A stretch of 64,000 nucleotides of DNA from Oegoconia quadripuncta (lineage: Eukaryota > Arthropoda > Insecta > Lepidoptera > Autostichidae): NCBI GenBank assembly GCA_949316235.1, contig OX438750.1, positions 21,144,865-21,208,864 of the forward strand, in the 5' to 3' direction. Positions 19,376 through 31,915 of this stretch are shown piece after piece; position 1 is the stretch's first letter, and every line of letters starts with the position of its first letter. Both the position numbers and the translations under genes were made by a program. The notes under the pieces are model-generated. The model did not search any database. It saw only the letters and a program-made list of their open reading frames with translations, and was not told the DNA's origin.

Positions 19376-22285
19376 GTAAGGTTCGAAATCTTAACTTGAC
19401 TTTAAGTTTAATCTCTGTAACAAAGAAAAACAATAGAACGTTGTGGGTTCTAGAAAGCTGGAATGTGACACAGCTAAACAATGAACATAATCTCTCTACC
19501 AATAAATAGTAAAAGCCAAGTTTTATTGAATCTATAATTAGGGATTACATAAAGCTGAAAGACCTTCGACAAGTTACTGGATAATTTACCTTCACTGCAC
19601 GTGCACAGTCATTTGTATATAAAAGGTGTTTAGGCTAAATAGAGGAAGACATAAAATATCGTGAAAATTTACTATTGTAGATTTTAAATGGGATCCCTAG
19701 TACGTTCATAATGTGACCGTGATTATAAAATAACCCACAAAGTCAATGACGTATTCGTAGATACATCATACGTGATGATTACAATTAATATGAATTTTGT
19801 ATCTCGTCATTACATAAATGACAGATAAGTACGCCATGCCATAATCATGTCTAATTAAGTCCTATATGATGGTATTGTATTACATTACTCTGATTTGTTT
19901 AATATCATTATTTGGCATTGTAATCTATACATTAAAAACAGTGGAACACAAAAGTGTTTCTTATTTGGTTGTAGTGTGGTCTCTACCACGTACTACAGGT
20001 TCGCTATGCATCCGAATGAGTAGTGCCTTATTGCAATTTGACTGCTGAATGTGTTTCGCCATCACGTTGTCGCCCACACGGCTGATTTCTCCATTGACTC
20101 TGTATTGAACCTTGTTTGAGCATTCGTTGTCATGCTCAAATCTGTTGTCGGGTATTGTTTGGCTTGTCATTGAACTGGTAAATTGTGCGCTTTTGGCCGT
20201 ACGATTGTGTGACTACCGGGCGGCTGCTGTTGGCTTGAAACAAACGATTATCAGCATGGACATTTGTTGCATTCTTGATAACTAACAATGCGTCGATCGT
20301 TAAGATCGAAGACAGAATGTGATATTATAATAGATGGCCTTGACAACCGCAATAGACTGAGATGGATAGCTTATAGGAAGTTAAACCACCTAATATTACC
20401 GGGGTATCATCATGAACACTCAATTTGTTTGTTAGCTCAATACTCGCTCATATCTCTAAACGTGTTAAACGTGATTTGAAATGAAACTAAAGCTCACGAT
20501 ACAGCTGGTTACCGCAACTACCATAGGCAGCAGGTTGATAAATACAAGTAGATCTAATTAGCAATTTATTTAACGTCTTGGTTGGATCATGGTTTAATTA
20601 ATTAGCTTACTTTTTATGAAATTACGTTTCCTGAACTTTAAGGACTGTCGGTTCCGTTGAATGGATAAACCATTAAATTTGTGTAAACTAATTAGCAAGT
20701 AACATTGAGCACTACCGGATTCAGTACTACTTCCACCATGAATAAAATATTTACTTTACCAATAAACACAGTGTCGTCAAAGCTATTCTCATGTTTTTTA
20801 TCTCTGTTTCGGCTCAAGATTGTATTATACCTTTTCATTTTTTTTGCCGCACGCTAGTTTTTGTGTGCTTACTGCGGACAAATCCATTATTTTGTGACTA
20901 AAAATAACAAGATCTGACTTTACAAATTGTTGTACCTTACAGAGTTGAACCTTCACCTCTTTTAACATCTCAACGACATCGTTTTAATTTATTTTAACAG
21001 AGTTCAACTGAACGTGGGCTGTATGATTACGTTTTAACCGTTTTTGTCATATCAACGACCTGAAATACAAAGGAAAGGATTCTTTTGTTAAAGTATCGCA
21101 TACACTACATGGTTCTGTGAAAATACAGTCATGTGACATAACGGTTCCCAGTAACAGAGTCTCGTATCTATTGGTTTATAATCCATTTCATCGAACAATG
21201 CTTGAATTTCATCAAGGCAATTTTGCTAGCGTTTTAGTTTGTATGCTTTTAAGTATTATTTTGTAAATCATAATTATACTTTTTGTTTTAGATTTTTATT
21301 ATATGTTCCACCTATAAATCATTAGCTTCACATATTAACTTTGCTGAGGTCTGGATTTATGAGAAGTTCCTCAATAATTCTCATTATTATTAACTTAACA
21401 ATATATGTCAGACGTCATTTTAAATTGTGAATCCAGACATTTAATTAAAGAGTTAAGAATAATAAGGAAACGCCCACAAAATATACAACTGCTGCTCCAG
21501 AAATGATAATCGAGGAAATAATACAAGAGATTATGTTACGCATCATCGTACTTTAACTGAGCAGAACCAAATTACACCGGGTGTAATCGTAAAGTATAGT
21601 CAGGCGTTAATACACTTAAAATAAGAGATCTTGGAAAACTAACATCTAGTAAATAACTCTTCATTAAGAAAAGTGACTTGTCCGAAATACCGATTTGCTT
21701 CTTCTAGACTTTAACTGTGGAAGTCATTTCGAAAACTAAAAATACTTTCTTGGCAAATAAATATCAAGCCTTTCAATAAAGTTTGGAAAAAAACTTAACT
21801 ATACATAAAAAAAACATCCTAAAATACATTAACGGTATACGACATTTAGTAATCGATAGATATCACTCAGGTAAGTGAAAAATATAGGGAATTGACATGT
21901 AACCTATGAAATAAAATTTAGATCATATTACGTTGCTTTTTGAGATGTTATTATGTCATAATCGCCTGGCAACATTTCATGATTACACCCTGTATACTAA
22001 CTAGCACTTACAAATAATTCAATTAGGAAAATTAAACAGTAGTAAAAGAGACGAGACACCTCACGAATTGCGAAGTGAAAGTAATGTCGCAACTAGTGGG
22101 TAACCGAGCAAGCACGCGTGCCGCATGCGGGCCCCGGTAGTCGGTAATTAGGGCTATGATTCGTGCGATTGAACCGAGCCACAAATAAACAACATTATTG
22201 CAACTAAATTAGCAACTGAAATCATGTATTTTATTTTATGTGCCGTGTAACGGTAATGTTTTGATTTCTTGCTAGATGTTTGAAA
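19376..22285. other. Gene P first intron, 5' part
   Basis: AT-rich. A minus-strand ATG frame of 69 codons (20170 to 19961) and a plus-strand ATG frame of 63 codons (20288-20479) lie in a slightly GC-richer patch. Neither has splice support or a recognised motif. An E-box-like palindrome tgcacgtgca is at 19597-19606. Confidence 0.5.
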
Positions 22286-22440
22286 TTAGTCATATGCATT
22301 GGTAATATCCAACGGCTTCCCGCGATCTTGACTAAATTATTGGTCCACCTCGAGGGCAGCGCAGGATCGATCATTGTGGAGATCTTTAGGGGAGGCCTTT
22401 GTCCAGCATTGGACGTTTTTCGGCTGATGAAGATGATTTG
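22286..22440. mobile_element. Composite of two RTE-like LINE 3' fragments in opposite orientation
   Basis: The first 80 bases, read on the minus strand, encode PSRWTNNLVKIAGSRW, the conserved RTE C-terminal block (intact copies have RWTDDLVKVAGSRW). The following bases on the plus strand are 'ggggaggcctttgtccagca', 'ttggacg' and 'ggctgatgaagatgat', the tail of a second fragment. The two face each other, so at least two insertions are involved. Confidence 0.6.
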
Positions 22441-23574
22441 TAATATGCTGTGTGGTATCCGGCAGAGTAGAGTACCACAGAACCGTCTCTTCCCGCCGAT
22501 GTCGTAAAGTAATGGGCAGCAGCGTCGTTGGGTCGGAACTTCCAAGTAATCTAAACGGCTGCCCTCCATGGCGACGAGAGTAAATCTTCCTCCATGAAAA
22601 TGTATCCTACGTCCAACAGTGGACTTTTATAGACCGCAGATGTGATAGGTAATATGGTTACTGATCTCATACACACACACTAATGTTACGGTATGGAAAT
22701 AAATTTATATTAGGTATACTCAAGTGAAAATAGTCTAATGATAGCTTTTCTAGTCAATATCATTATTACTGTAATCGTACTCTCACATAAATGATTAAAT
22801 CCTCAAATGAGTTAATGACGTAGTTTGTAGTGTAATCAGCAGGGTTCTATGAAGCAGGTAAAATATTCAGAGGTCTCTTTTTTCTATTACGGACTAGAAT
22901 AATATGAAATACAGTACATATTAAAGTTTCTCTTCATTTTTCAATTATTGAAACGATATAACGAAATATGTACATTTTCCCACGTCTCGCTGGCCAATGT
23001 TAGTAAACATTGGACTATTGTGCTTGGAGCAGTGCCATTTCATTGATCAGTGATTAACATCATAGTATACGCATAATGTTTATAACTACATCTCGTATTA
23101 GATCATGATTTTAAGTAGTACTTTTGCAATCCACTACCTACTACGCATACATTAGCAATTTGTGATGCATACACTTAGTAGAGGTTACCTACTTAGGAGT
23201 TTAGTTAAACATTTAGAAAACGTTTAGATGGGCCACAGCCTCCTCTCACTAGGGTATTTATCTTTTACAGTAATAACTCCGGTGTAATTTCGAAGCCATT
23301 TGTGCATAATTTGCAATGGACACATTAAAATGAACGACTTTCTATCGGTGTACAATACATAATTGCATATAATTTTAATAATTAATTTGAAATACTGCAT
23401 TTAATATAAACGTTGTTGTCCTAACTAATTACCTAATTAGGTATTATTTGAAAGTTAATAGAAGGCGTATAATAACAGGTATACAGGTGAGACGATAGTT
23501 AGAAAACTAAATACCTAAATAAGGATGAGTTTAAAGTAAGTAATCCGTACTGGCAAGGTATTGGCTGATAACTA
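22441..23574. other. AT-rich with LINE tail scraps
   Basis: A further tail scrap 'tacgtccaacagtggact' is at about 22608. A small hairpin ccaatgtt-agta-aacattgg is at 22994-23013. Otherwise featureless; the 3'UTR of gene N must run leftward from 23574 on the minus strand. Confidence 0.45.
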
Positions 23575-23750
23575 TCACTTTTCTTCATATGAAGGAGGCG
23601 AAACCGGTCCGGTCCACGGATGCGGACTGGACCCCACTGTAGGGTGGTGCATTCGAGTACAGTCGTTCACAGCAGGATCGGTTGTTGCAATCTCTGAAGT
23701 TGCGAGATACGATCTCCGTGTCTTGTCCGCATTACTTTGGCTCAGCTTGT
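23575..23750 (-). CDS. Gene N, terminal coding exon
   Basis: Last exon of an unrecognised minus-strand gene. It follows an acceptor 'aatttccttattag' and reads two bases plus 57 codons to a TGA at 23575-23577: KLSQSNADKTRRSYLATSEI, then TTDPAVNDCTRMHHPTVG and SSPHPWTGPVSPPSYEEK. The tail is polar, Pro/Ser-rich and ends in PPSY, a match to the PPxY motif bound by WW-domain proteins such as NEDD4-type ubiquitin ligases. This would suit the cytoplasmic tail of a membrane protein, but that is inference. The opposite strand is also open but its peptide is of the typical antisense kind. Upstream exons lie at higher coordinates. One possibility is an AT-rich minus-strand frame ending at 24292 with a hydrophobic segment (LAITILLFIISLLCM), whose donor GTGAGAGAG leaves one base and fits the phase. 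Confidence 0.55.
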
Positions 23751-24928
23751 CTAATAAGGAAATTTGTTGAAACTTTTCTAATATCTTTTTTTCTTATACA
23801 CGTAACGAGTGCGACGATTATCTCCTTATTACGAGAATACCTCTATTTTTAAATAAAATATCATATGTAGGTAATGACATTACGCAAAAGCATGTGAGAA
23901 TAAATGTTTAGTAGAATTAAACCTGTTCGTGTTATGTATGGGTGGAATAGTTACGACTAACATTTTTTCTAGAGGTCTCTCTGATGGGTAAAGTCGAGAA
24001 AGAAAGTCCATTATCAGTTTTGATGAAAAGTCCTGGCAAATGAAACTATACTTATGCTTAAGAACAATTAACGTGATTAATTGTCTGGGTATAGCTAATC
24101 AAAAGGAAAAAGTAAAAAGAAAAAGGTTCTTGTTATTTTAACCTTTCATATCAAAGTTTTCTAGAATAAGGTCACTAGAAACCATTGGATTTTGTTAGAA
24201 ACCATTAAACACAAGCTAGTCAAAATTATGTTTTGAATTCAGATTTATCATTACTTTCACCATAATGATAGATAACAATGATCTCTCTCACTCACGTACC
24301 ACAAATCAAATAATCTAGTTATAACATAGAGGTTATTTTTCTGAGGCTCTAACGATAAGTTCAAATTTAATGTCACTGACGTCATGCATAATAATGATAT
24401 GATAAAGAGCAATATAGTGATTGCCAGATTAGTCTTGCAACGGTAAATGAAATTCAACTTTAGGGTGATAAAGGATTCTGTTACTGGACTTTACAATGTA
24501 ATCGTCTGCGAGTATTCTTGTAGGTTCAACATTGTACACCAAATTAAGAATAAAGTCGACCTTAGCTTTACAAACTTCTTGATTGACATACACTTTAAAA
24601 ACAAAAAGAGAATAATGGAATTTGTATGTTATTGTAAACGACTACGGATTAATTTAAAGGCAAATGTAATTGTGATAGATAAGCCAAGGACTGTCTCGGT
24701 TCCTCCCTTATTTAATCATAGTTGTATAGTAGTGCAGCAGTTTATTTAACAGTTAGGTGCAATATACAAAGAAAAATAGTATATTTTAACACTTGTAATA
24801 GAAAATAATATTTTTTCGAGAAAATGAAGTAATTATTGGGTTGTATTTTTAACAGTTTTATTTATCAATATATAGAGTTCCCGGGCAAAGAGTAAATTTC
24901 CTTTAACGTCAGCGTGTTTTTTGTATAG
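23751..24928. other. AT-rich intron sequence
   Basis: Would be intron for both gene N (minus) and gene P (plus). The minus frame at 24292-24459 with one hydrophobic segment is mentioned under gene N as a weak exon candidate. Nothing else is supported. Confidence 0.4.
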
Positions 24929-25076
24929 AGTTGTATGTCACTGCAAGCCATAATTTACTGCGACGTTTATTACGGAGTAATGCCTAGAATAGCTAGCTCG
25001 TGGTGGGATTATGGGATACCAAAATATGATAAAAACAACGCCATGGGATGGAAAAGGCTAGCGAAAGCTAGTTGGT
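24929..25076 (+). CDS. Candidate second exon of gene P
   Basis: 148 bases between a strong acceptor ('gtgttttttgtatag') and a strong donor GTAAGTAAAC on the plus strand, 49 codons plus one base, phase 0 at entry as gene P exon 1 requires. The peptide runs SCMSLQAIIYCDVYYGVMPR, then IASSWWDYGIPKYDKNN and AMGWKRLAKASW. It is the only open frame. It is unusually rich in Trp and Tyr, and nothing like the basic Ser-rich exon 1, so the link is uncertain. The donor context 'ttggtgtaagt' is identical to 11 bases of the SINE A tail, so the exon end could be repeat-derived. Confidence 0.35.
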
Positions 25077-25828
25077 GTAAGTAAACGATAGACGTGACTT
25101 TAACATAATTACGATAAAATTATGTTATCAATTGCATTGTAATATTTAAACACAGTTTGTTATCTGTCCATTTAATTTATTGATTTGTAATACTTATATT
25201 ATACAATAATAATGCAGATGTTTATTAAATTTTTTATATTAATTTTAGTTTCGCTAACAGTAAAACTTTATGATTACGTTGCTAAGTACTTATTCAAGTA
25301 TAACCAAAATTAGGACAAGTTTCCTACAAACTTCGCTGTGGTTACGTTCTAATTTTAGAGCGTTCACGGAGTCACTATATTAAGACATACGCTTCTAGCC
25401 TTTTTCTACTGCCATATAGTAAATTCTCTGTGAAAGCAAAAATATAGGTACATATAAACGACTGTATAGATTTTCCCCTTTTTAATACACACAAAACTTA
25501 GTACTTTGTATTTCTGATATCTATGGTTTGTTACAATGATAGCGCACTTGGTTTACATTACTCAAACTAATCATTGTACCTACCACCCTTAAAGATACTT
25601 AAAAAGTATCTTGATAGGAGAAACAAGAGGTTGGTTTATAATGACTCTCTTTTACTTGCAGTCATTATATTACCTATGTAGTATGCGGAAATGCATGGGT
25701 CAAATCAATAAACAATGTGGAACTATTAAATTGTGTAATAGAGACTCGGCGGTAACTTAAATTTATTATGACTGAACTATCAGAACTATCAGCATTGGCT
25801 CTTGAATGCGCGAAAACGTCAGTTATAA

Positions 25829-25995
25829 TAAAAAATATTTCGGACACTACATAAATCATCTAGTCGATTAAGAAAAGCTTGTACTACATTATTGATACTA
25901 GATAACGGATAAACAATAAATATTTATATGAACATCCATGACTCGGGAATAAATGTTGGTATTCATCACACAAATATTTACCCCTAGCGTACAGG
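25829..25995 (-). mobile_element. SINE family A, copy 5 (head lost)
   Basis: Minus-strand body and tail: 'atttcggacacta', 'aatcatctagtc', 'actagataacggataaac', 'atgactcgggaataaatg', 'attcatcacacaaa'. The tRNA-like head is missing. Confidence 0.7.
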
Positions 25996-28027
25996 TATAG
26001 GTTGTTGATAACAAAATACATTTCATCAAACTTTACTCGATAGAACTTTAAATTTAAAATTTAAAACACCTCTAAAAGACTGTATGATAGTATATCATCC
26101 AAATACACCAAACAATTGTATTAAAAGCTTATATTATAATATTTTCGAAACGACTTAACCGATTTTCATCAATTGTGGTCAATAACCTGCCCTCTGTTTA
26201 GTCTCGAAAACGACACTCAAGTCGGACCACGCATTACTGAGATACGTCCGGACAATAATTGGACCACACACAGACAAACAAACAATTTTTTCGTCGGGAG
26301 TAACAATTATGACAAAAGTTTTATTGTTATAACGTCGAAAGGCAGGTTATCTGTGTTCCTGAACGTGTAAACAATAATGTTGACGAATTTTAAAATAAAT
26401 ATTTACCACTTATAGTTTTTTTAATACATTTAGCCGTAGTTCATTGTTCATTTTCTTTCATTTAGCCGCCCGAATGTAGTATTTACCACAGTTATCGCGG
26501 ATTAATATCATCATGGAGACAAATAATGGCTATGATCAAATTCAGTGCTCAGATAAGGTATTTCCCGAAAGCATTTTAAAAGAAATGGTACTTTTCAAGC
26601 CATAAAATCTCAATGAATGCAGTATTCCCACAAATGTGTTCTATGTATTACCTAGCCCTCAAGTCACTTTATAAAGCACTATGGTGAGAAAAAATTAACA
26701 ATTTTTTTTTGTAAAAAAAAATGACAAACTTCGTTTTTGAAGAAGGATAAACAGGTTGCTTTTTCTGCAGGAAAAAAAATATCACTCGAGCAGAGCAGCG
26801 GGCGGAAGATAGTTAACTATAAAACGTTGAATGAATTAGCGACGTAACTCGTAGCAACATTATCTGAATGACATATACGTAAACAAGAGATAGCTTCTCA
26901 ACTAGGTCTTTCTATTTCTGCTCATTGCTTGGATTACAAAAATATGAGTCAATATTTTCACGAAATGAAATTAACAATATGAAACTAAGAGTTTTGCAAA
27001 ATGTATTTTAGTATGATAGCACGACCTTAATTAACATCAGAACAACGGGCTTTGTGTGCCATGGATCGTGGTCATGTCGCATCTTATATGACACCTGCGC
27101 AAGGTAGGTATTATAAGTTACTATTAGGTTTCTTCTTTCCTCAAGTTATAGGTATTCTACGTTCGTACCCTTTTATATGTACCATGTATGGTGCTTTAGG
27201 GACTAAATCTCATTACGGCAAGATGAACAAAACTGCGATTATTGCCCGATTTGCCATAATGCCGCGACCCACGTTATGTGAATATCAATCGTTCGATATT
27301 GCAGTACTTCGAGGCACCGATTTCAAAGCTGTAGATATAGGTACGACGGAATTGTGTATACAGTGGAAGGCTTCTAAGAACTGGATTAGTAATGTATTGA
27401 ATATTTACAATAGCGTTTATGTTAATTATATAATGGAAATGCATAGACGAGTAAAAACTAGATCGATATCGGTAAAAATCAGTTTTACATTGAGTGTTCT
27501 GTGTAATATTGCGATACTAATGGAAACGTTGCGACATTTGCTGCAAGTACATCACTTCCATTTCATTTAGTTTCCATGATAACAAGTATCGGTTCATTTT
27601 ATTTCATTATAATAATATAATAAATGTGAAAGTTTGTTTTAATTTCACTTCGCCATTACAGTGTTACCTCTAACATTACCTCGCTGACACTCGTCAGAAT
27701 GATTTAATTTGTTGAAGAAGGATCGGAGAAGGATATGGGATAGCTACTTGTAATTGCCGGAAAATTAAAAAATTACTTAGTAGAATCTAATTACAACGAT
27801 ATAGAGTCGCAACTTATATTTTAATAAAAACTATTCTTAGTGAGTTACACGTGGATAATTAATTAGTACCCCTGGCCGAATTTTTCGTAGTCACAGCCTT
27901 GTCGTGTGTCGTTTTTCTTTAGAATGTTCGTCAATATGTTAATTGTTAAACAGGGTTAGCTCTACTTGAGTAGACCATCTTTTTCTAAACAGAAGAATCG
28001 ATTGGAGTTCTTATACATACATACATG
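25996..28027. other. AT-rich with weak coding-like patches
   Basis: Segment 26140-26290 ('ttcgaaacgacttaaccgat', 'cggaccacgcattactgaga', 'cacacagacaaacaaac') looks like an old repeat. Two short plus-strand blocks (26466-26557 after 'tttctttcatttag', and 27041-27103 after 'ttaacatcag' with donor GTAGGT) are open and phase-compatible with each other, but too short and atypical to call. A 169-codon ATG frame at 27061-27570 is AT-rich and probably chance. Confidence 0.4.
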
Positions 28028-28085
28028 TTTCCCGGAGGGGTAGGTAGAGACCACAGACTTGCCACTTGCTACAATCCTATCCTAG
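28028..28085 (-). mobile_element. RTE/BovB-like LINE 3' tail fragment
   Basis: 'gtttcccggaggggtaggta' and 'gagaccacagacttgccac' match the end of the longer copy at 53405-53995. Confidence 0.55.
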
Positions 28086-28189
28086 AGTTCCTATGCTTGT
28101 CATATGTATTTTTCTGATTAAAAACGTATCTCTTATTGTCGGTTCTACATGTACCATTTTATTTTCAATTCTACGTAGGATTTATGACA

Positions 28190-28256
28190 CCTTAAAGAAC
28201 GACTCTATGGAGGTGGTCTATGTTCAGCAATAAACATCCTGTGGCTGAAATGGTAA
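28190..28256 (+). mobile_element. RTE-type LINE 3' tail fragment
   Basis: 'ggaggtggtctatgttcagc', 'aataaacatcctgtggctga' and 'aatggtaatgacga': the recurrent LINE tail, diverged. Confidence 0.55.
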
Positions 28257-29964
28257 TGACGATAGCATGACTATTTTAAGTTGCCAAACCAATCTGACAA
28301 ACCTGTTGTTATCTTAACATTTACTTATATAAGTATAGTACCTAAGTACGGTAAGCCGTAATTAAATTTCACTTGTATTTCTATTTGAATTATGACCTTA
28401 ATAATAGATCTGGATAAAACGTAATTTAAGTAACAATTATTATTTTTATTTCCGAGATATTTCAAAAATAGGTTTAGGTTTTTAAACCAATTAGATAATA
28501 ATGTGGAAATTTCCAATAAAAATCCACGGTTTCCACAAACATTACACGTAAGTACGGTAGGATTGAAAAATTTATATCCAGTCCCAGCTCAATCCAGATT
28601 TATGAGAAAGCCGTTGAACTTCTTGGTCACGTGCTTAGTTGACTCCACTCTACCGTTGTTTTTTCATTAACAAATCTCTCTTCTTAATTACCTACTTCAT
28701 TCTTGGATACTGATAATAACTATCATAAATAGATTCATTCAAGTTTATGTTCAGGAATAACGTTATTTAAGTTTAGATGTTTGGGTAACAACCCTGGTTA
28801 AACGGCCCGCTGACCGAGAAGGACATTGGTACTCCATTCTCTTTACAAATTGCATAACTGTACCATCTTTTACGATGAGTGTGCGCCGACACCTCGATAT
28901 TTGGCGGCAAACTTACTTTGTGTAAAAGGTAATGGTAGGTTAGTAGGTACTTTGTGACTAATACAGCTATGTCACATAACTAGCTTGTACGCGTTGAAAT
29001 GTTTATATATTGATCTTTTTCTTTGATAATGAGTCTATTTTAGACATATTTTCGAGACTGCCAATTATTGTTCCTGTCTCGCTATTACCTATTTAATACA
29101 TTGAGTGCTATCTCGCTAGACACAATTGAAAATATATTGTTACTACGAGTTACCTCGTAGTTTGGCACTAAATGTATTAAAATAAATTATCTACAAGTAC
29201 CTATGTACAACTATGTATAAAAAAAAACGAAAAATAAGACGAAATAACCCTTGGAGTCGGAGGCTTATACATATATGCGGTTCCTCTTAGGTCGTGGTAA
29301 TATCAATTTATAATTATAGTATAGATTTGCTTACACCAACTCTGACTCCGCCCTAAATCAATTGACTTCAATCTTGAATCTTGTTTTTTGACTTGTTGTA
29401 TACTTGTTATATACCAAGGTGTACCCGTTTTTTAATTTCTCTCATCGAAACCTACTATCATTTGATATCCATCTCGATGGGGTGATGGAATTATTTGTTG
29501 TCAATTGTCACAAAATGGCTGCTAGCGTCTGCCATATTAGATTTATTATGATGATTTATAACTCCCCGGATGAGTTCGAATCTAATTAATGACACCTCAC
29601 TCGTCTTGTCCAAATCGGCTGAGGCGTTTCGTTTAGGCTGTAGGTGGTAACATTCATACATGCATATGGACTCCTTGCATACATTACCCTACTTTTGATT
29701 TCGCCGTAGTCGGGTAAATTTTGAAAGTTCTGCATTCCTATATTAAATTTATGCATTCTAATTTCATTGCTCTTTTCATTCTCCACAAAAAATAAAAGAA
29801 AAATCCAAGCTCGCTCTAACCACGGTCCAACCCCAATCAAACTGATGTATGCTCAGACTGACAAGTCGACACATCTCCTCTAACGAATTTATGACACGTC
29901 CAAGGAATCGTTTTGCGTAAATATTCGTCGTGTTAAAAACGTAATATATATTGTTTGGAATCCG
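28257..29964. other. AT-rich with an old repeat at about 29450-29780
   Basis: 29450-29780 ('gacacctcactcgtc', 'aatcggctgaggcgttt') resembles a common lepidopteran dispersed repeat. The patch at 28860-28925 is open on both strands but has no reliable splice pair. The remainder is featureless. Confidence 0.4.
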
Positions 29965-30185
29965 GGACTATTACTAGAGTGACCCAAAACTGCCGAGGAG
30001 AGTTTTCATCATGTCACGGCGAGTGTCAACTTTCTCCAACCGTCGCACTGGCCGGCCGTCTATTTCAGTAGGAATTTTCAGTGTGGCATAATTTTTTAAT
30101 CGTCCCGGTGCGCAGGCGCTCGACATCTGGAAAAATCCATTGTTTCCCAATTTTATTGCTCGCCGTGACGTCACTGTTTTCCCGC
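29965..30185. other. Isolated CpG-rich block with a CRE-like site
   Basis: A 220-base GC-rich island in AT-rich surroundings, with a perfect TGACGTCA palindrome at about 30166-30173. One minus frame is open over the whole block (66 codons) but lacks an ATG and a clean exon boundary; a second minus frame is also partly open. It could be a promoter, an old exon or a repeat. I cannot decide. Confidence 0.35.
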
Positions 30186-30894
30186 AGGAGTTAAAAATAC
30201 GTTAGTATATTTATGTACCAATATCGTAACTTTTGTGTAACCGAAAGCCTTTCATATTTTGGTATAAATAGAAGGAAGCGAACGAGGGTAAGGGTTATTC
30301 TAGAAAGTCCACGGTAATGATTGATCACTAAGTTTTTCTAAATCATTGTTAAAATTCCATCAAGTTTGTTGAGCAACAAAATGTTATTTTTCGAGAATGA
30401 ATTTAAACATTGCATGCTCCAAAAGCTTTCAGTGTCTTAATCAATAAATCGAGAGCTTTATCTCACTTCACATATCATTTGCCAAAACCATAAATACCAA
30501 CGTAAGTAATTTGTCAATTTTTCAGAGTTTATTATGTATACTTGTTTGTCCTTACAATGACCTACATCATGGCTAATATTTCAGCGAACGTGCCCCTGAA
30601 AATCAGTGAATCGTCGACAGCGCAGGGATTTCATGCCTGAATGAACATCAAAGAGTTTCCTCTCCATTAGGTTACTAATCGATTGCTCTAATGCTATATG
30701 TTTAAAGTAAATACGTAAGCTGCAAAAATTCACGTAAACAAGAATATAAATATACTCGAGATTTCGATATTCCAGTACTTACGTATCTTAGAATAAGTTT
30801 TAAGGGTAAAATATAGTGACCAGTTTTTATACAAGCTGTAATCGATCACAATTAAGCAATTTTTCGGAACTTTAGTAATAAAAGAATTTGGTCA

Positions 30895-31000
30895 GTTCTA
30901 GATTGCGGGGTTCGAATTTCGCTAGGGATAAATATTTGTATGAGGAATCGAACATTTATTCCCTAGTCATGTGTTTATACAAGTGTTATGTTTGTTTTAT
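30895..31000 (+). mobile_element. SINE family A, copy 6 (partial)
   Basis: 'gattgcggggttcgaattt', 'cgctagggataaatatttgt' and 'cctagtcatgtgttta': the lower head and first body half only, well diverged. Confidence 0.6.
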
Positions 31001-31693
31001 TGTATTTTAATATCAATAATTTTAAAATTTTAAAATTAAATTCGGTCTATGTTTTGTTCTCGTTGAAATCTAGCAACTGCCTTTTTGTCGTCATCACAAC
31101 AATTTTTTCCCTAAATTTTTGTTAACGTTTTTGGGTGTTCCTGTTTAACTACATCGGTGATACGGCTCTTATCACATTTAAAATACAACCTGACTTCGTA
31201 AGTAGAGCCGGTACCCATTATCTCAGCCAGAAATTAATTGTAAGAAAGTGAAACGCGAGGCTGCCTTAACACGAGATCTGTATAGTCTTTCCCAGGGTCC
31301 TCAGGTGACACAATTATATTTATATTAAGCTCTTTTGTTTTTTTAGGTTTTATAAAATGCCTGGAAGATGAATGTTCCGCAACGTTAATAATCTTTACGA
31401 ATAATAATATTACAATTGGTTAAATAGTTGTACTAGCCTTAAGATCGCTGTTCTTGCGGCAATATTAGCATCAATTACATTGAAATCCACTTCTTCTGGT
31501 TATTTTATGATTTTTGTATTTTTTTTAATAGTTACCTAACATCTAGTTGATTGCATAGTTGTAATAATAAGTACAAGATTATAAAAAGTTGCCAAACGTT
31601 AAGGTTTAAATTTTTAGATTTTAAAAATGTGGTTTTTTTAAAATTGTAAGTGTTTTCAGAAGATTAGTGAAAGTTTTTTTTATGCACGACGAG
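31001..31693. other. AT-rich, featureless
   Basis: No supported gene, RNA or repeat. Confidence 0.5.
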
Positions 31694-31915
31694 TTCGTAC
31701 TTTACCTCAATCACACCTGATGTTAAGTGAAGATGAGGTCGAAGGTGGAAGCGTACTGACCCGGAAACGTCAACACATTTGGAGGACTGGCTATTTTATC
31801 TCTGACAACCGGAACACAACGATGTTATTAACATTGCTGCTTGGCGGCAGATTTAGATAAGATAGTGGTAGCTAGCCAGGCGGACATTTAAAATGCCCTA
31901 CCACCAACAAAAGTC
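31694..31915 (-). mobile_element. SINE family B, body without head
   Basis: Minus-strand copy running from 'ttggtggtagggcatttt' through 'gtccgcctggctagcta', 'cttatctaaatctgccgcc' and 'aacatcgttgtgttccggtt' to 'cttcacttaacatcaggtgt'. The tRNA-like head is absent. Confidence 0.7.

Noticed and set aside
26466..27103. Two-exon plus-strand gene at 26466-26557 and 27041-27103
   Set aside because: The sites and phases fit, but the first donor is weak (GTATTT), the peptides are not gene-like, and no start or further exon could be joined.
27061..27570. 169-codon ATG frame as a gene
   Set aside because: AT-rich codons, no motif, no supporting splice sites at the ends. The length is within what chance gives in 64 kb over six frames.
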